Shown here one piece after another: positions 63,301 to 64,000 of a stretch of 64,000 nucleotides of DNA. The DNA lies in assembly GCA_023376005.1 (NCBI GenBank), contig CM042179.1, positions 18,307,423 to 18,371,422 of the forward strand, given 5' to 3'. This DNA comes from Doryteuthis pealeii (taxonomy: Eukaryota; Mollusca; Cephalopoda; Myopsida; Loliginidae). The notes beneath the pieces were generated by a model. That model was not told the DNA's origin. It was given only the letters and a program-made list of their open reading frames with translations, and did not search any database. Position numbers and translations under genes: made by a program. The number at the start of each line of letters is the position of its first letter. The first letter of the stretch is position 1.

Positions 63301-64000
63301 TAAAAATTTTGCTTAAATTCATATACTTGAAATCGAGCGTCAAAAAACAAGCAAAAAGCCTTCAAAACAGGCCTTTTTTCAGGTTGATTTCAGGCATGTA
63401 AAAAAAAACTTAAAAACGCCCGGCGGACCCCTTAAATCTATGAAATTAACATTCCAATTGTTGTTTCTAGTTAGGGGCCGTCCCCGGACACCTTACCTGA
63501 TAGTTGGTTTGTTGGAAAACTTTGAGGCAATTTTCCAAATCGGGGTTTGAAGCGATTTTTTTACTTCCAAACGGCTATTAAAAAACAAAAAAAACGGTGT
63601 AACACTATCGAAAATTAATAAAATAACATTGAATTTGGTATTTTTAGCAAGCCCCTAACGGGTCTAATGACGCCTGATAGTTTGCAAGTTTGAAAATTTT
63701 GGTTAACTTTAAAAATTTTGCTTAAATTCATATACTTGAAATCGAGCGTCAAAAACAAGCGAAAAAGCCTTCAAAACAGGCCTTTTTTCAGGTTGATTTC
63801 AGGCATGTAAAAAAAAAACTTAAAAACGCCCGGCGGACCCCTTAAATCTATGAAATTAACATTCCAATTGTTGTTTCTAGTTAGGGGCCGTCCCCGGAAA
63901 CCTTACCTGATAGTTGGTTTGTTGGAAAACTTTGAGGCAATTTTCCAAATTTTGAAGCGATTTTTTTACTATCAAACGGGTTATTAAAAAACAAAAAAAA
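60341..64000 (+). repeat. 400-bp satellite array, about 9 units, open at window end
   Basis: Units of about 395 to 416 bp begin near attaataaaataacattgaa and contain agcaagcccctaacgggtct, aaatcgagcgtcaaaaacaa, cgcccggcggaccccttaaa and gttaggggccgtccccggac. Unit identity rises toward the right; the leftmost units are more diverged. No conserved coding frame; length differences are mostly in A/T runs. Confidence 0.95.

Overview
No host protein-coding gene, rRNA, tRNA or CRISPR array could be supported in this window. It is AT-rich metazoan DNA made almost wholly of transposable elements (TEs) nested in one another, plus three large satellite arrays. The mix (Ty3/gypsy with and without env, BEL/Pao, a GIY-YIG Penelope-like element, a LINE, long AC/AT microsatellites, a short TAACCC tract) fits an invertebrate, perhaps a lophotrochozoan such as a mollusc; this lineage guess is weak. 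Elements are called E1 to E13 here, in order.

Region 1 to 14.5 kb: E1 is a minus-strand gypsy provirus (left LTR cut by the window edge, right LTR 4010-4214). E2 is a truncated plus-strand gypsy gag-pol (4881-6662). E3 is a plus-strand gypsy (5' LTR 7084-7314, gag to integrase up to 11868) whose gag is split by solo LTR E4 (7801-8817, duplication GGTG). E5 is a Penelope-like element (11869 to about 13800) whose reverse transcriptase (RT) part is inverted relative to its endonuclease part.

Region 15 to 30 kb: E6 is a minus-strand LTR provirus (15108-22881, duplication CTTT) with gag, protease and an env-like gene but no RT or integrase. E7 is a nearly full-length minus-strand BEL/Pao gag-pol (23389-29838), split by solo LTR E8 (28088-29242, duplication GACT) and bracketed by a 116-bp direct repeat instead of recognisable LTRs.

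Region 31 to 43 kb: a 53-bp satellite (about 31112-39110) is interrupted by E9, a non-autonomous LTR element (31192-33996, duplication TAAA), and by a degenerate inverted LTR of the E12 family (38352-39087). A 108 to 110-bp tandem array and two large hairpins follow.

Region 43 to 53 kb: E10 is a deleted LINE (minus). E11 is a plus-strand gypsy whose pol is split by E12, a 5-kb non-coding LTR element with 989 to 993-bp LTRs; the reading frame is continuous across the empty site.

Region 53 to 64 kb: a 48-bp satellite contains E13, a non-autonomous LTR element with a tRNA-Trp-like primer site (53651-55678, duplication CCAG). The array is duplicated with flanking DNA in a unit of about 2.39 kb and passes into a satellite with units of about 400 bp that runs off the window end.

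All the coding regions are damaged. Several RTs have lost a catalytic aspartate. Many breaks in E1, E3, E11 and around 33.5 to 36.6 kb are single-base indels that could be consensus errors. The elements do not act as a system: the order of nesting records successive insertions into satellite and older TEs.
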